This document shows positions 28,812-38,686 of a DNA stretch of 64,000 bases, in pieces (the stretch's first letter is position 1; every line of letters begins with the position of its first letter). Origin of the DNA: Boseongicola sp. GTDB taxonomy: Bacteria; Pseudomonadota; Alphaproteobacteria; Rhodobacterales; Rhodobacteraceae. Both the position numbers and the translations under genes were made by a program. The stretch is taken from the NCBI GenBank assembly GCA_014075275.1, contig CP046179.1, positions 2,985,932 through 3,049,931 on the forward strand. Direction: 5' to 3'. Under the pieces are notes generated by a model, which was given only the letters and a program-made list of their open reading frames with translations, did no database searches and had not been told where the DNA came from.

Positions 28812-29296
28812 TTCCTAAGCCTCCCACCTAGATTTTCGATCCAGAACCACCGCGAGATAGGGGCAGATCTAGCGTAGAAACCTAAGATGGGTGTTACTCC
28901 TCATTTGATTGATGCCTCGCAGAACATTTTGTGGGATTTCGGTTTGGAGTGAGGCAAGAGAACAGGAACAGATGCACTTCTGTTTATCTAAGACAAGGCA
29001 ACAGTTCAGGCATCGCTGAACTAGGTAAAACAACAAAAAGGAAGATGGCGTACTTCTTAAAAGACCGATCCGTTTCAGGTCTCGGTGTAGAAATCTGACT
29101 GGAACCTCTACGCCTATACAGAGACCAAAACCTAGAGTTAACGCGTCTAGCGACCCGCAAACGGAACGGGTGTTTTGAGCGTTGGAAGTTCGCGCCACAT
29201 TCTTACCTGCCGACGGGCAATCGCTATGAGAATTGCGCCTTGTCCGCGCAGCGCTCGAGAGTTACACCATAAGGCGCATCAGGGAAGGCTTTGCCC
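28812..29296. other. Intergenic region between chemoreceptor and SDR genes
   Basis: About 485 bases. I see short open frames but none with a convincing start or motif, and no tRNA or repeat. A small inverted pair, ACCCG and CGGGT (29153-29171) followed by GTTTTG, could be a weak transcript end. The SDR promoter should lie near the right end. Confidence 0.4.
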
Positions 29297-30277
29297 ATGT
29301 CTAGTTTGGTTACAATCTTTGGCGGTTCGGGATTTGTGGGGCGTTATGTAGCTCAGCGGATGGCACGTCGGGGCTGGCGTGTTCGGGTTGCTGTTCGACG
29401 TCCAAACGAGGCGCACTTTGTTAAGCCTTATGGAGTCGTGGGACAGGTTGAGCCGATCTTTTGCAATATCCGTGACGACGCGTCGGTGGAGAAGGCGATT
29501 GCGGGTGCAGACGTTGTGATCAACTGCGTCGGTGTGTTGGAGGAAAGCGGCAAGAATGGATTTGATGCCGTGCAGAATGAGGGGGCCGGACGAGTGGCCC
29601 GGGTCGCCGCTGAACATGGTGTTTCTCGACTGGTTCACGTTTCTTCAATTGGTGCGGATGTTGATAGCGATAGTGACTATGCAAGCACTAAGGGACTTGG
29701 TGAAAGCGCCGTTCTGGAAGCATTTCCCGAGGTGGTAATCATTCGACCGTCGATCATATTCGGTCCGGAAGATGACTTCTTTAATCGGTTTGCTGCAATG
29801 GCACGCATGTCGCCGATTATTCCATTGTTTGGGGCCGCTACAAAATTTCAACCGGTGTATGTGGATGACGTTGCGGCGGCCATCGAGCGGGCGGCCATCG
29901 ATGGCTCGGTCGGTGGAGTTTACGAGTTGGGTGGCCCCGAAGTCAGTACGTTCCGTGACCTGATCCATTTGACTTTGGAAGAGGTGCGGCGTCGGCGGCT
30001 TGTCATTGGATTGCCGTTTTGGATTGGTCGGATGATGGGGCGGATTTTTGGCGCAGTGAAAGCGATTTCACTGGGGCTGGTTCCAGCTCCTGTGACCACT
30101 GATCAGGTAAGGCAGCTTGCTCATGATAACTTTGTGGGCAACGGCGTTGGCACGTTGGCGGATCTGGGAGTTAAGCCAACTTCGCTGGAGGCTGTGCTGC
30201 CATCGTATCTCTGGCAATTCCGGCCGTCGGGTCAGTATGCGGCGCTGAAAGAAAGTGCACGTAATCTTAAGGGCTAA
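29297..30277 (+). CDS. NDUFA9-like atypical short-chain dehydrogenase/reductase
   Basis: NAD(P)-binding Rossmann protein of the complex I NDUFA9-like/epimerase group. The N-terminal nucleotide loop is FGGSGFVGRYVA. The central YASTKGLGE contains the SDR tyrosine and lysine, though spaced YxxxK in an atypical context. In mitochondria NDUFA9 is an accessory NADH dehydrogenase subunit; bacterial members are of uncertain function. ATG at 29297 with AGGGAAGG before it; the TTG at 29291 is a weaker start. Its stop overlaps the convergent uppP stop by 4 bases. Confidence 0.88.
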   Translation: MSSLVTIFGGSGFVGRYVAQRMARRGWRVRVAVRRPNEAHFVKPYGVVGQVEPIFCNIRDDASVEKAIAGADVVINCVGVLEESGKNGFDAVQNEGAGRVARVAAEHGVSRLVHVSSIGADVDSDSDYASTKGLGESAVLEAFPEVVIIRPSIIFGPEDDFFNRFAAMARMSPIIPLFGAATKFQPVYVDDVAAAIERAAIDGSVGGVYELGGPEVSTFRDLIHLTLEEVRRRRLVIGLPFWIGRMMGRIFGAVKAISLGLVPAPVTTDQVRQLAHDNFVGNGVGTLADLGVKPTSLEAVLPSYLWQFRPSGQYAALKESARNLKG

Positions 30278-31077
30278 GCGTAAGCCACCCATAAGATTAT
30301 CAATCCCAGCAAGACACGATAGATCACGTATGGCGTAAAGCTGACGGATTTCAAAAGCCGCATCATAAAGGCAAGCGCTCCGAGCGCGGCGAGGAAGGCG
30401 AAAGCGGCGGCTATTGCGGCGTCGCGCATTGCGCTGGTGTCCATCGTCAAAACGACCTCGGTGCTGAGCACCGCGCCAGAAGCCAGTATGGTTGGAATTG
30501 ACATCAGCATGGCGAGGCGGGCAGCGTCTTCGCGGGCATAGCCAAGCTGCCGTGCCGCGGTGATGGTGATGCCGGATCGGGAAGTTCCAGGGATGAGTGC
30601 AGCCGCCTGCCAAAGACCCATGGTGATGGCGTCGCGTAAGGTCCAATCGTCGAATTTCTTTATGTGGTTGCCGGTTCGGTCGGACCAATAAAGGACAAGC
30701 CCGAAAATCAGCGTTGCCCAACCGACGACAGCGATTGAACGAAGTGCGTCATCCAGGCCGGTCAGTTTGAGTATCAAGCCGGCGATAACCACCGGGATGG
30801 TGGCAACGATAAGGCAGAGCGCCAGTCGTGCGCCCGGGTTGTCGAAATGGCCGCGAAGAACATCAGGCAGCCCTTTGGTTGCGCGCCAGACGTCTGAGCG
30901 GAAGTAAAGGATGACGGCGCCCAATGTGCCGACATGAACTGCAACATCGATGACTTGCCCTTGGTCCGGCAGACCGGTCAGGTTTGGCAGAAGGATCAGG
31001 TGACCTGATGACGAGACCGGAAGGAACTCGGTAACTCCCTGCAAAATGGCAATCAGAACAAGATGAAAGAGCGGCAT
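30274..31077 (-). CDS. uppP: Undecaprenyl-diphosphatase UppP (BacA)
   Basis: Integral membrane phosphatase that recycles undecaprenyl pyrophosphate to the lipid carrier used for peptidoglycan and surface polysaccharides. The signatures GVTEFLPVSSSGHL (about residues 14-27) and PGTSRSGITI (about 165) are intact. The start at 31077 gives 267 residues with the family N-terminus MPLFHLVLIAILQG. An upstream in-frame start at 31143 adds unlike residues. Single gene, convergent with the SDR. Confidence 0.96.
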   Translation of the reverse strand: MPLFHLVLIAILQGVTEFLPVSSSGHLILLPNLTGLPDQGQVIDVAVHVGTLGAVILYFRSDVWRATKGLPDVLRGHFDNPGARLALCLIVATIPVVIAGLILKLTGLDDALRSIAVVGWATLIFGLVLYWSDRTGNHIKKFDDWTLRDAITMGLWQAAALIPGTSRSGITITAARQLGYAREDAARLAMLMSIPTILASGAVLSTEVVLTMDTSAMRDAAIAAAFAFLAALGALAFMMRLLKSVSFTPYVIYRVLLGLIILWVAYA

Positions 31078-31296
31078 GGCATCCAATGAAGCATGGGATT
31101 CGACGCTACTGTAAATGATTGAGATTCGAGGGAAAGATTGCATTTAGGTCCGTATCGGCCTTAAAGTATGCATTTATTGCACCAAATTCCCCCGCCCACG
31201 GCCACTTTATCCAAATATAGGTCAGCATTACTGCCTTTTCATTTCCCTAACACGCGATTAATAGAGCGGTCTGTCCTTGGACTTTAGAGGTTGGCG

Positions 31297-32730
31297 ATGG
31301 CTGAGAACCCGATGTTGAAATTTGTGACCGTTGAACGCGACATGCCTTCGAAGCGTGACGCCACAATACGGCGTGAAGATTTCAATGAAATATACGCAGA
31401 GTACGCTGATGCAAAAGCGAAGGAGCAATCTTCGCGCTGCAGCCAGTGCGGTGTTCCCTATTGCCAGTCGCATTGCCCGCTTCACAACAATATCCCGGAC
31501 TGGCTGAAACTGACCGCCGAGGGCCGTTTGCGCGAGGCTTATGAGGTCAGTCAAATGACCAACACCTTCCCCGAGATTTGCGGCCGCATCTGCCCGCAAG
31601 ACCGGCTTTGCGAGGGAAACTGTGTCATCGAGCAATCGGGCCACGGAACGGTCACCATTGGATCGGTCGAAAAATACATCACTGACACCGCCTGGGAAAA
31701 GGGCTGGGTCGAGCCGATCAGCCCAAAGACTGAAAGACCGGAAACAGTTGGTATCATTGGCGCAGGTCCAGGTGGATTGGCGGCGGCAGACAGGCTGCGA
31801 CGCGCCGGAGTTCAGGTTACCGTTTACGATCGCTATGACCGTGCGGGCGGGCTGCTTACGTACGGCATTCCAGGTTTCAAGCTGGAAAAAGAGATCGTTG
31901 TGCGGCGCAACGAACAGCTTGAACAAGGCGGCGTCGAGTTTGTTCTGAATTGCGATATTGGCGTCGATATCACTTTTGAGGCGCTGCAAGAGAAACATGA
32001 CGCAATCCTAATTGCGACAGGGGTTTACAAGTCGCGCGACCTTGAGGCGCCGGGCGTTGGCGCGGATGGTGTAGTGAGGGCGATTGACTATTTGACGGCA
32101 TCCAATCGCAAATCGTTTGGGGATGCAGTGCCCGAATTTGACAACGGCGAATTGAATGCTGAAGGCAAACGGGTGGTGGTTATTGGCGGCGGTGACACAG
32201 CCATGGATTGTGTGCGCACGGCCATTCGTCAGGGTGCTGAGAGCGTAAAGTGTCTGTATCGTCGCGACCGGGCCAACATGCCGGGTTCGCAGCGCGAAGT
32301 GTCCAATGCGGAAGAAGAAGGTGTGGAATTTGTCTGGTTGACGGCGCCGAAGGGTTTCACTGGCGATGCGGTCGAGGGCGTTATGGTGCAAAAGATGCGT
32401 TTAGGGGCGCCCGATGCGACCGGTCGGCAAGTGCCTGAGATTATTGAAGGCGCTGATTACATTGAAGGTGCCGATCTGGCGATCAAGGCCCTGGGATTTG
32501 AACCGGAAGATCTGCCCAAGTTATGGGGCGTGGAGGGGCTGGATGTGACCCGCTGGGGAACTGTCAAAGCGGACTACCAGACCCATGCAACCAGCGTTGC
32601 AGGTGTCTACGCCGCAGGTGACATCGTGCGGGGCGCTTCACTGGTGGTTTGGGCCATTCGGGACGGGCGCGAAGCGGCGGATGCGATCCTGGATTACATC
32701 AGTCAAGCGGCGCAAGTGGCGGCCGAATAG
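31297..32730 (+). CDS. gltD: Glutamate synthase (NADPH) small subunit
   Basis: Beta subunit of NADPH-dependent glutamate synthase; it passes electrons from NADPH through FAD to the large subunit. The N-terminal cysteine clusters CSQCGVPYCQSHCP and CGRICPQDRLCEGNC bind iron-sulfur centres. The FAD site GAGPGGLAAADRLR and the NADPH site IGGGDTAMDC follow. ATG at 31297 with AGAGG just upstream; an in-frame TTG at 31291 is an alternative. Two small genes separate it from gltB, but all run the same way with short gaps. Confidence 0.97.
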   Translation: MAENPMLKFVTVERDMPSKRDATIRREDFNEIYAEYADAKAKEQSSRCSQCGVPYCQSHCPLHNNIPDWLKLTAEGRLREAYEVSQMTNTFPEICGRICPQDRLCEGNCVIEQSGHGTVTIGSVEKYITDTAWEKGWVEPISPKTERPETVGIIGAGPGGLAAADRLRRAGVQVTVYDRYDRAGGLLTYGIPGFKLEKEIVVRRNEQLEQGGVEFVLNCDIGVDITFEALQEKHDAILIATGVYKSRDLEAPGVGADGVVRAIDYLTASNRKSFGDAVPEFDNGELNAEGKRVVVIGGGDTAMDCVRTAIRQGAESVKCLYRRDRANMPGSQREVSNAEEEGVEFVWLTAPKGFTGDAVEGVMVQKMRLGAPDATGRQVPEIIEGADYIEGADLAIKALGFEPEDLPKLWGVEGLDVTRWGTVKADYQTHATSVAGVYAAGDIVRGASLVVWAIRDGREAADAILDYISQAAQVAAE

Positions 32731-32833
32731 CCTGTCTGTATCACGTCGGTATTACGTCGGTGCCGCCGAACGGTGGTTTAGGAATTTGGTAAGCAGGTCG
32801 GGCAGCAGTTCTGACCTAGTTGGTTGAAAAGGG

Positions 32834-33520
32834 ATGAACATGAAAAAGGCGGTCTTCGCGCTTTCGGTGGTTTGCTTCCCCTTCGCCGCGGTTGCGAGCG
32901 AGGATGATCAACTTGTGCAACGCGAGGATTGCTCGCCGCTTTACACGGTACAGCAGAAGGGGTGTCAGGCCACCCATGTTTTGCAGTGTCAGTATCAAGG
33001 CGATACGATTTATCGGTTCGAGAATATCGAAGATGGTGCTTTGGTAGGCATCGATTTTGAAACGGATGATTTTGATTTTCTTGCCGAGTGGTCGCCGACG
33101 GGCGAACGCACGATCCATGGCATCGTTGCGAATACCAATCCGTTTTCTTTCAGCGAGATGATGGAGACGGGTCAGGACACGTTTGATCAGACGGCTTTGG
33201 TTGATTTCCAAATCGGATTGCCACGAGAGTCGACCATTGTAGGACAGATGTTCCGGACTGGCGAAGTGATCGACGTGTCGGGTTTTGCGCTAGAGCGTGT
33301 CGAATTCGATCTGACGATGGGCGTTGGCGGCCTTGCGATGGAAATAGTCGGGGACATGTTCATCGACCGATTGACCAACACGCTGTTTGATGGCGGCGGG
33401 GTGATGACCTCGGGTGGATTTTCCATGGAGTTGCCGGGCGAACCGGTCCGCATGCTGCGCGAGGGCGACCTTGGGTTCATGAAGAACATCACTCTGTTTG
33501 GATGCGGAGAGGAAAGCTGA
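32834..33520 (+). CDS. Uncharacterised periplasmic protein between gltD and gltB
   Basis: Not recognised. A clear Sec signal peptide (MKKAVFALSVVCFPFAAVAS, cleavage probably after AVA) starts a 228-residue product with five or so cysteines in the mature part (CSPL, KGCQ, LQCQ, FGCGEES), suggesting disulfide bonds outside the cytoplasm. The mature part is acidic and rich in beta-type segments. The start may be ATG 32834 or ATG 32840. Its stop overlaps the GFA gene start by one base. Its placement within the glt cluster does not obviously explain its job. Confidence 0.8.
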   Translation: MNMKKAVFALSVVCFPFAAVASEDDQLVQREDCSPLYTVQQKGCQATHVLQCQYQGDTIYRFENIEDGALVGIDFETDDFDFLAEWSPTGERTIHGIVANTNPFSFSEMMETGQDTFDQTALVDFQIGLPRESTIVGQMFRTGEVIDVSGFALERVEFDLTMGVGGLAMEIVGDMFIDRLTNTLFDGGGVMTSGGFSMELPGEPVRMLREGDLGFMKNITLFGCGEES

Positions 33521-33948
33521 TGGCGGATCGCGTTTCAGGACAGTGCCTGTGCGGTGCAGTTAAATTCACCGCTGACGTGACTGGCGAGATCAACGCCTGC
33601 CATTGTGGACAGTGTCAACGGTGGTCTGGTGGCGGACCCTACTTTGCGGCGGGGGCGTCTGACATTGAGATGACCGGCGAAGATCGCGTTGGAACGTATC
33701 ACGCGAGTGCATGGGGCGAGCGGGCATTTTGCAGCACCTGTGGCACGACGCTGTATTGGGCGATGCAAGGGCGCGCGCCTCAGAACGTGGCGGCGGGGAC
33801 TTTGGATGACCAGTCGGGGTTGGCCGTGACGTCAGAGATTTTCGTTGATTGCCGGGTTGGTTGGATGTCGCCTTTTGCGGGGGCGAAGCAAAGCACTGAG
33901 GCTGAGGTGATGGCTGAGTTTGCCCAAGACCCGGCGAACCCATCATGA
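33520..33948 (+). CDS. GFA (CENP-V/GFA) family zinc protein
   Basis: Small zinc-binding protein of the glutathione-dependent formaldehyde-activating (GFA) family. Cysteine motifs CLCGAVKF, CHCGQC and FCSTCGTTLYW are in the expected order over 142 residues. Many members have no proven formaldehyde activity, so the role stays open. The ATG at 33520 shares a base with the upstream stop, indicating coupled translation. An in-frame start at 33502 is less likely. The gap to gltB is 46 bases. Confidence 0.88.
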   Translation: MADRVSGQCLCGAVKFTADVTGEINACHCGQCQRWSGGGPYFAAGASDIEMTGEDRVGTYHASAWGERAFCSTCGTTLYWAMQGRAPQNVAAGTLDDQSGLAVTSEIFVDCRVGWMSPFAGAKQSTEAEVMAEFAQDPANPS

Positions 33949-33994
33949 CGAACAAAGAACACCAGGACATTCTCGAATTGCGGGAGACTATCAA

Positions 33995-36900
33995 ATGACC
34001 AAATTCAACGCAGAATGGGCAGCCGCCGAAGAAGCGCGCCGCGCTTGGATGGCTGAAAACTCGCTTTATCGCGACGCGGACGAACATGCGTCTTGCGGCG
34101 TTGGGCTGGTGGTTTCGATTGACGGGTCTCGCAGCCGGAAGGTGGTTGAGAACGGGATTGATGCGCTGAAGGCGGTTTGGCACCGGGGTGCTGTCGATGC
34201 GGATGGCAAGACCGGCGATGGCGCCGGTATTCACGTTCAGATTCCGTTCAACTTTTTTGGCGACCAGATCGAGCGCACCGGGCATGAGCCGCGTGAAGGC
34301 GAGATGCTGGCTGTGGGTCAGGTATTCTTGCCGCGCACGGATTTTGGTGCTCAGGAGACATGTCGGACCATTGTCGAGACCGAGATCCTGCGGATGGGCT
34401 ATTACATTTACGGCTGGCGGCATGTGCCGGTGAATGTGGATGTTCTGGGTGAAAAGGCCAATGCGACGCGGCCCGAGATTGAGCAGATCCTGATCTCGAA
34501 TTCCAAGGGTGTCGACGAAGAGACGTTTGAGCGCGAGTTGTATGTGATCCGGCGTCGGATCGAGAAGGCAGCGGCGGCGGCTCAGGTGCCGTCACTGTAT
34601 CTGTGTTCTCTGTCGTGTCGGTCGATCATCTACAAGGGTATGATGCTGGCTGAGCAGGTGGCGGAATTTTACCCAGACCTGAAAGATGAGCGGTTCGAAA
34701 GCGCGTTTGCGATTTATCACCAGCGGTATTCGACCAATACCTTCCCGCAGTGGTGGTTGGCGCAGCCGTTTCGGATGTTGGCGCACAACGGCGAGATCAA
34801 CACGCTGAAGGGCAACGTCAATTGGATGAAGTCCCACGAAATCCGCATGGCGTCGGGTGCGTTTGGCGACATGGCGGAAGACATCAAGCCGATCATTGCG
34901 CAAGGGTCGAGTGACTCGGCCGCGTTGGATTCGGTGTTTGAAGTGCTGGTGCGGGCTGGGCGGAACGCGCCCATGGCCAAGACGATGCTGGTGCCGGAAA
35001 GCTGGTCGAAGCAGGCGGTGGAGCTGCCGGAAGCCTGGCGCGACATGTATTCGTACTGCAACGCTGTGATGGAACCCTGGGACGGGCCTGCGGCGCTGGC
35101 GATGACGGATGGACGTTGGGTTTGCGCTGGGCTGGATCGGAATGGCCTGCGCCCGATGCGGTATACGGTGACTGGGGATGGGCTGTTGATCGCCGGATCC
35201 GAGACCGGGATGGTGCCGACGGACGAAGCGACAGTTGTTGAAAAGGGTGCGCTGGGTCCGGGTCAGATGATTGCGGTCGACATGGTCGAGGGTAAATTGT
35301 TCCACGACACCGAGATCAAGGACGTGCTGGCGGGAAGTTTGCCGTTTGGCGATTGGGTTGGGAAGATCGTAGAGCTGGATGCGGATCTGGCGGCTGCTAA
35401 TGAAGCACCTCTGTTCGAGAGTGGTGAGTTGCGGCGGCGGCAGATTGCTGCTGGATACTCGATTGAGGAGTTGGAGCAGATTCTGGCCCCGATGGCCGAG
35501 GACGGCAAGGAAACGCTTGCTTCGATGGGGGATGATACGCCGTCGGCGGTTCTGTCGAAAACTTATCGCCCGCTTAGCCATTTTTTTCGCCAGAACTTTA
35601 GTCAGGTTACGAATCCGCCGATTGATAGCTTGCGCGAGTATCGGGTGATGAGCCTGAAGACGAGGTTTGGCAATCTGAAGAACGTGTTGGATCAGGACGG
35701 CAGCCAGACTGAAATTCTGGTGCTGGACAGCCCGTTTGTTGGCAACGGCCAATTCAAGGTTCTGCGCGATGCGTTTGATTCTGACATGGCCGAGATTGAC
35801 TGTACTTTCCCGGTAGATGGTGGCTCGGGTGCTTTGCAGGTGGCGTTGGATCGTATTCGGGCCGAGGCGGAAGACGCCGTGCGCTCGGGCGCTGGACACT
35901 TGGTTCTGACTGACCAGCACGGCGGCGAAAACAAAGTTGCTATGCCGATCATCCTGGCGACCAGTGCCGCGCATTCCTGGCTGACACGCAAGGGGCTTCG
36001 GACCTTCTGTTCGCTGAATGTCAGGTCGGCTGAATGCATTGATCCGCATTACTTTGCGGTGCTTATCGGATGCGGAGCGACGACCGTGAACGCCTATCTG
36101 GCAGAGGACAGCATCGCTGATCGAATTGAGCGCGGCTTGATTGACGGGCCGTTGACCGAGGCGGTCGCGCGCTATCGGGCGGCCATTGATGCGGGTCTTC
36201 TGAAGATCATGTCGAAGATGGGGATCAGTGTAATCTCGTCCTATCGCGGTGGATTGAATTTTGAGGCAGTGGGTTTGAGCCGGGCTCTTGTAGCAGAGTA
36301 TTTCCCCGGCATGCACAGCCGCATCTCCGGCATCGGCATCGGCGGTTTGCAAAAGAAAGCCGAGGAAGCCCATGCCAAAGGTTTCCAGGGCGACAGCATT
36401 TTGCCGATTGGCGGGTTCTACAAAGCGCGTCGATCGGGAGAGACCCATGCCTGGGAAGCGACCTCGATGCACTTGTTGCAGGCGGCGTGTCAGCGCGCAT
36501 CTTATGCGATGTGGCAGCAGTATTCGGCCAAAATGCGGTCGGCTCCACCGATCCATTTGCGCGACCTTTTGGACATAAAACCCATGGGCACGCCCATTCC
36601 AATTGAAGAGGTGGAAAGCATCACTTCGATCAGGAAGCGGTTTGTGACGCCGGGCATGTCGTTGGGGGCTTTGTCGCCCGAGGCGCATAAGACGCTGAAT
36701 GTGGCGATGAATCGGATTGGCGCGAAGTCCGACAGTGGCGAAGGCGGTGAGGATCCGGCGCATTTCGTGCCGGAGCCGAACGGCGACAATCCGTCCGCGA
36801 AGATCAAGCAGGTGGCCTCGGGGCGCTTTGGCGTAACGGCGGAGTATCTAAACCAGTGCGAAGAGCTGGAGATCAAGGTCGCACAAGGTGCCAAGCCCGG

Positions 36901-38530
36901 CGAGGGTGGCCAGTTGCCCGGCATGAAAGTGACCGAGTTGATTGCGCGCTTGCGCCATTCGACGCCCGGCGTGACATTGATTTCACCGCCGCCGCACCAC
37001 GATATCTATTCGATCGAGGATTTGGCGCAGCTGATTTATGATCTAAAGCAGATCAACCCGCGCGCTAAGGTAACAGTGAAGCTGGTTGCGTCTTCGGGTG
37101 TTGGCACGATTGCGGCTGGTGTGGCCAAGGCCAAGGCCGATGTGATCCTGATCTCGGGACACAATGGTGGGACCGGTGCGTCGCCTGCGACTTCGATAAA
37201 ATACGCGGGTTTGCCTTGGGAAATGGGCCTGACCGAAGCGCATCAGGTTCTGGCGATGAACAACCTGCGGGACCGGATCACGCTGCGGACTGATGGTGGA
37301 TTGCGCACAGGTCGTGACATTGTCATGGCTGCTATGATGGGAGCCGAGGAATACGGTATCGGCACCGCCGCTTTGATCGCCATGGGCTGCATCATGGTGC
37401 GCCAGTGCCAGTCGAACACTTGTCCGGTTGGTGTCTGCACCCAGGATGAGGCGCTGCGGGACAAGTTCACGGGGTCGGCCGATAAGGTTGTCAATCTGAT
37501 CACCTTCTATGCGCATGAAGTGCGTGGGATTCTGGCGGAGATCGGGGCGAAGTCATTGGATGACGTCATTGGGCGCGCAGATTTGCTGACCCAGGTCAGC
37601 CGGGGTTCGGCGCATCTGGATGATCTGGATCTGAACCCGTTGTTGATCACTGTCGATGGTGCTGATCGCATCGTTTATAACCGCGACAAGGACCGCAATG
37701 TGGTGCCTGATACATTGGACGCCGAGATTGTCCGGGATGCAGCACGGTTCCTGAACGACGGCGAGAAGATGCAGTTGAGTTATGCTGTGCGGAACACCCA
37801 CCGCACCATCGGCACCCGCACATCCAGCCACATCGTGCAACGGTTTGGCATGAAGAATGCGCTGCAGCCGGACCACCTGAGCGTGAAGTTGCAGGGGTCA
37901 GCCGGGCAATCTTTGGGGGCTTTTGCGGCACCGGGGCTGCGTTTGGAAGTGTCGGGTGACGCCAATGACTATGTGGCCAAGGGCTTGTCCGGGGGCACGG
38001 TTGTGGTGCGTCCGCCCATGGCGTCGCCGCTGAAAGCCAGCCAGAACGTCATCATCGGCAACACAGTGCTTTATGGCGCGACAGACGGGCATTTGTTTGC
38101 TGCTGGCCGTGCAGGTGAACGGTTCGCGGTTCGAAACTCGGGCGCGAAAGTTGTGGTTGAAGGCTGTGGTTCGAACGGGTGCGAATACATGACCGGCGGC
38201 ACTGCCGTTATTCTTGGTGGGATTGGTCCGAACTTCGGGGCCGGAATGACCGGCGGCATGGCCTACATCTATGACCGCCATGGCGATGTTTCCGAGTTGA
38301 TCAACATGGAGACGCTGATGGTGGTGCCCTTGAGCGAAGGGCACTATATGACCGAACTGGAAGGGCTGATCGAACGCCACCTAGAAGAGACCGGCAGCCA
38401 ACGTGCGGCGCGCATCTTGCAGCATTGGAGCGATGAGAAGGGCAAGTTCCTTCAAATTTGTCCGATTGAGATGCTGAACAAGCTGGATGTGCCTGTCGAG
38501 GGTTATGAGGTGGCGGTTCCGGCAGAATAG
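33995..38530 (+). CDS. gltB: Glutamate synthase (NADPH) large subunit
   Basis: Alpha subunit of glutamate synthase, making two glutamates from glutamine and 2-oxoglutarate. It is 1511 residues from the ATG at 33995 (GGGAGA at 33982-33987). The class II amidotransferase cysteine is Cys34 (HASCGVGLV), exposed after removal of a 33-residue propeptide. The FMN-binding synthase domain contains SGHNGGTGASP, the 3Fe-4S site is CQSNTCPVGVC, and the C-terminal beta-helix (GXG repeats) is complete. With gltD it forms the main ammonium-assimilation enzyme. A hairpin-plus-repeat and then a strong terminator follow. Confidence 0.98.
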   Translation: MTKFNAEWAAAEEARRAWMAENSLYRDADEHASCGVGLVVSIDGSRSRKVVENGIDALKAVWHRGAVDADGKTGDGAGIHVQIPFNFFGDQIERTGHEPREGEMLAVGQVFLPRTDFGAQETCRTIVETEILRMGYYIYGWRHVPVNVDVLGEKANATRPEIEQILISNSKGVDEETFERELYVIRRRIEKAAAAAQVPSLYLCSLSCRSIIYKGMMLAEQVAEFYPDLKDERFESAFAIYHQRYSTNTFPQWWLAQPFRMLAHNGEINTLKGNVNWMKSHEIRMASGAFGDMAEDIKPIIAQGSSDSAALDSVFEVLVRAGRNAPMAKTMLVPESWSKQAVELPEAWRDMYSYCNAVMEPWDGPAALAMTDGRWVCAGLDRNGLRPMRYTVTGDGLLIAGSETGMVPTDEATVVEKGALGPGQMIAVDMVEGKLFHDTEIKDVLAGSLPFGDWVGKIVELDADLAAANEAPLFESGELRRRQIAAGYSIEELEQILAPMAEDGKETLASMGDDTPSAVLSKTYRPLSHFFRQNFSQVTNPPIDSLREYRVMSLKTRFGNLKNVLDQDGSQTEILVLDSPFVGNGQFKVLRDAFDSDMAEIDCTFPVDGGSGALQVALDRIRAEAEDAVRSGAGHLVLTDQHGGENKVAMPIILATSAAHSWLTRKGLRTFCSLNVRSAECIDPHYFAVLIGCGATTVNAYLAEDSIADRIERGLIDGPLTEAVARYRAAIDAGLLKIMSKMGISVISSYRGGLNFEAVGLSRALVAEYFPGMHSRISGIGIGGLQKKAEEAHAKGFQGDSILPIGGFYKARRSGETHAWEATSMHLLQAACQRASYAMWQQYSAKMRSAPPIHLRDLLDIKPMGTPIPIEEVESITSIRKRFVTPGMSLGALSPEAHKTLNVAMNRIGAKSDSGEGGEDPAHFVPEPNGDNPSAKIKQVASGRFGVTAEYLNQCEELEIKVAQGAKPGEGGQLPGMKVTELIARLRHSTPGVTLISPPPHHDIYSIEDLAQLIYDLKQINPRAKVTVKLVASSGVGTIAAGVAKAKADVILISGHNGGTGASPATSIKYAGLPWEMGLTEAHQVLAMNNLRDRITLRTDGGLRTGRDIVMAAMMGAEEYGIGTAALIAMGCIMVRQCQSNTCPVGVCTQDEALRDKFTGSADKVVNLITFYAHEVRGILAEIGAKSLDDVIGRADLLTQVSRGSAHLDDLDLNPLLITVDGADRIVYNRDKDRNVVPDTLDAEIVRDAARFLNDGEKMQLSYAVRNTHRTIGTRTSSHIVQRFGMKNALQPDHLSVKLQGSAGQSLGAFAAPGLRLEVSGDANDYVAKGLSGGTVVVRPPMASPLKASQNVIIGNTVLYGATDGHLFAAGRAGERFAVRNSGAKVVVEGCGSNGCEYMTGGTAVILGGIGPNFGAGMTGGMAYIYDRHGDVSELINMETLMVVPLSEGHYMTELEGLIERHLEETGSQRAARILQHWSDEKGKFLQICPIEMLNKLDVPVEGYEVAVPAE

Positions 38531-38559
38531 AGTTTCGCCGCCCTTTGGGCGTCGATCAA

Positions 38560-38613
38560 CCGGGAGGGCGCTGCCCTCCCGGACCCACCCGGAGTATTTT
38601 TACCAGAAAGAAG
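38560..38613. repeat. Hairpin plus conserved 25-base intergenic repeat, copy 1
   Basis: A ten-base perfect stem (CCGGGAGGGC and GCCCTCCCGG, 38560-38582) is followed by a 25-base unit at 38589-38613: CCGGAGTATTTTT, then A, then CCAGAAAGAAG. The same unit with G in place of A occurs at 43215-43239, again after GC-rich hairpins. From memory, such elements recur between genes in Rhodobacteraceae. The function is unknown; it may mark transcript ends. Confidence 0.7.
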
Positions 38614-38636
38614 GGGCGATATCGGCCCGGAACATA

Positions 38637-38666
38637 AAAACGGCGATGCTATTGCACCGCCGTTTT
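38637..38666. terminator. Bidirectional intrinsic terminator between gltB and carD
   Basis: AAAACGGCG pairs with CGCCGTTTT, with a further TGC/GCA pair around a TATT loop after one mismatch. The A tract on one side and T tract on the other let it stop transcription from both gltB and carD, which converge here. Confidence 0.85.
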
Positions 38667-38686
38667 GTTGGATTTTAGGTGTTTGA

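Noticed and set aside
29160-29296. Possible tRNA or small RNA before the SDR gene
   Set aside because: I could not fold a cloverleaf or find the T-loop consensus; only weak inverted pairs are present.
34592-36763. 723-codon open frame antisense to gltB
   Set aside because: It is a long shadow of gltB: no start site, odd Arg/His-rich composition and no recognisable domain, while the opposite strand encodes an unmistakable GltB.
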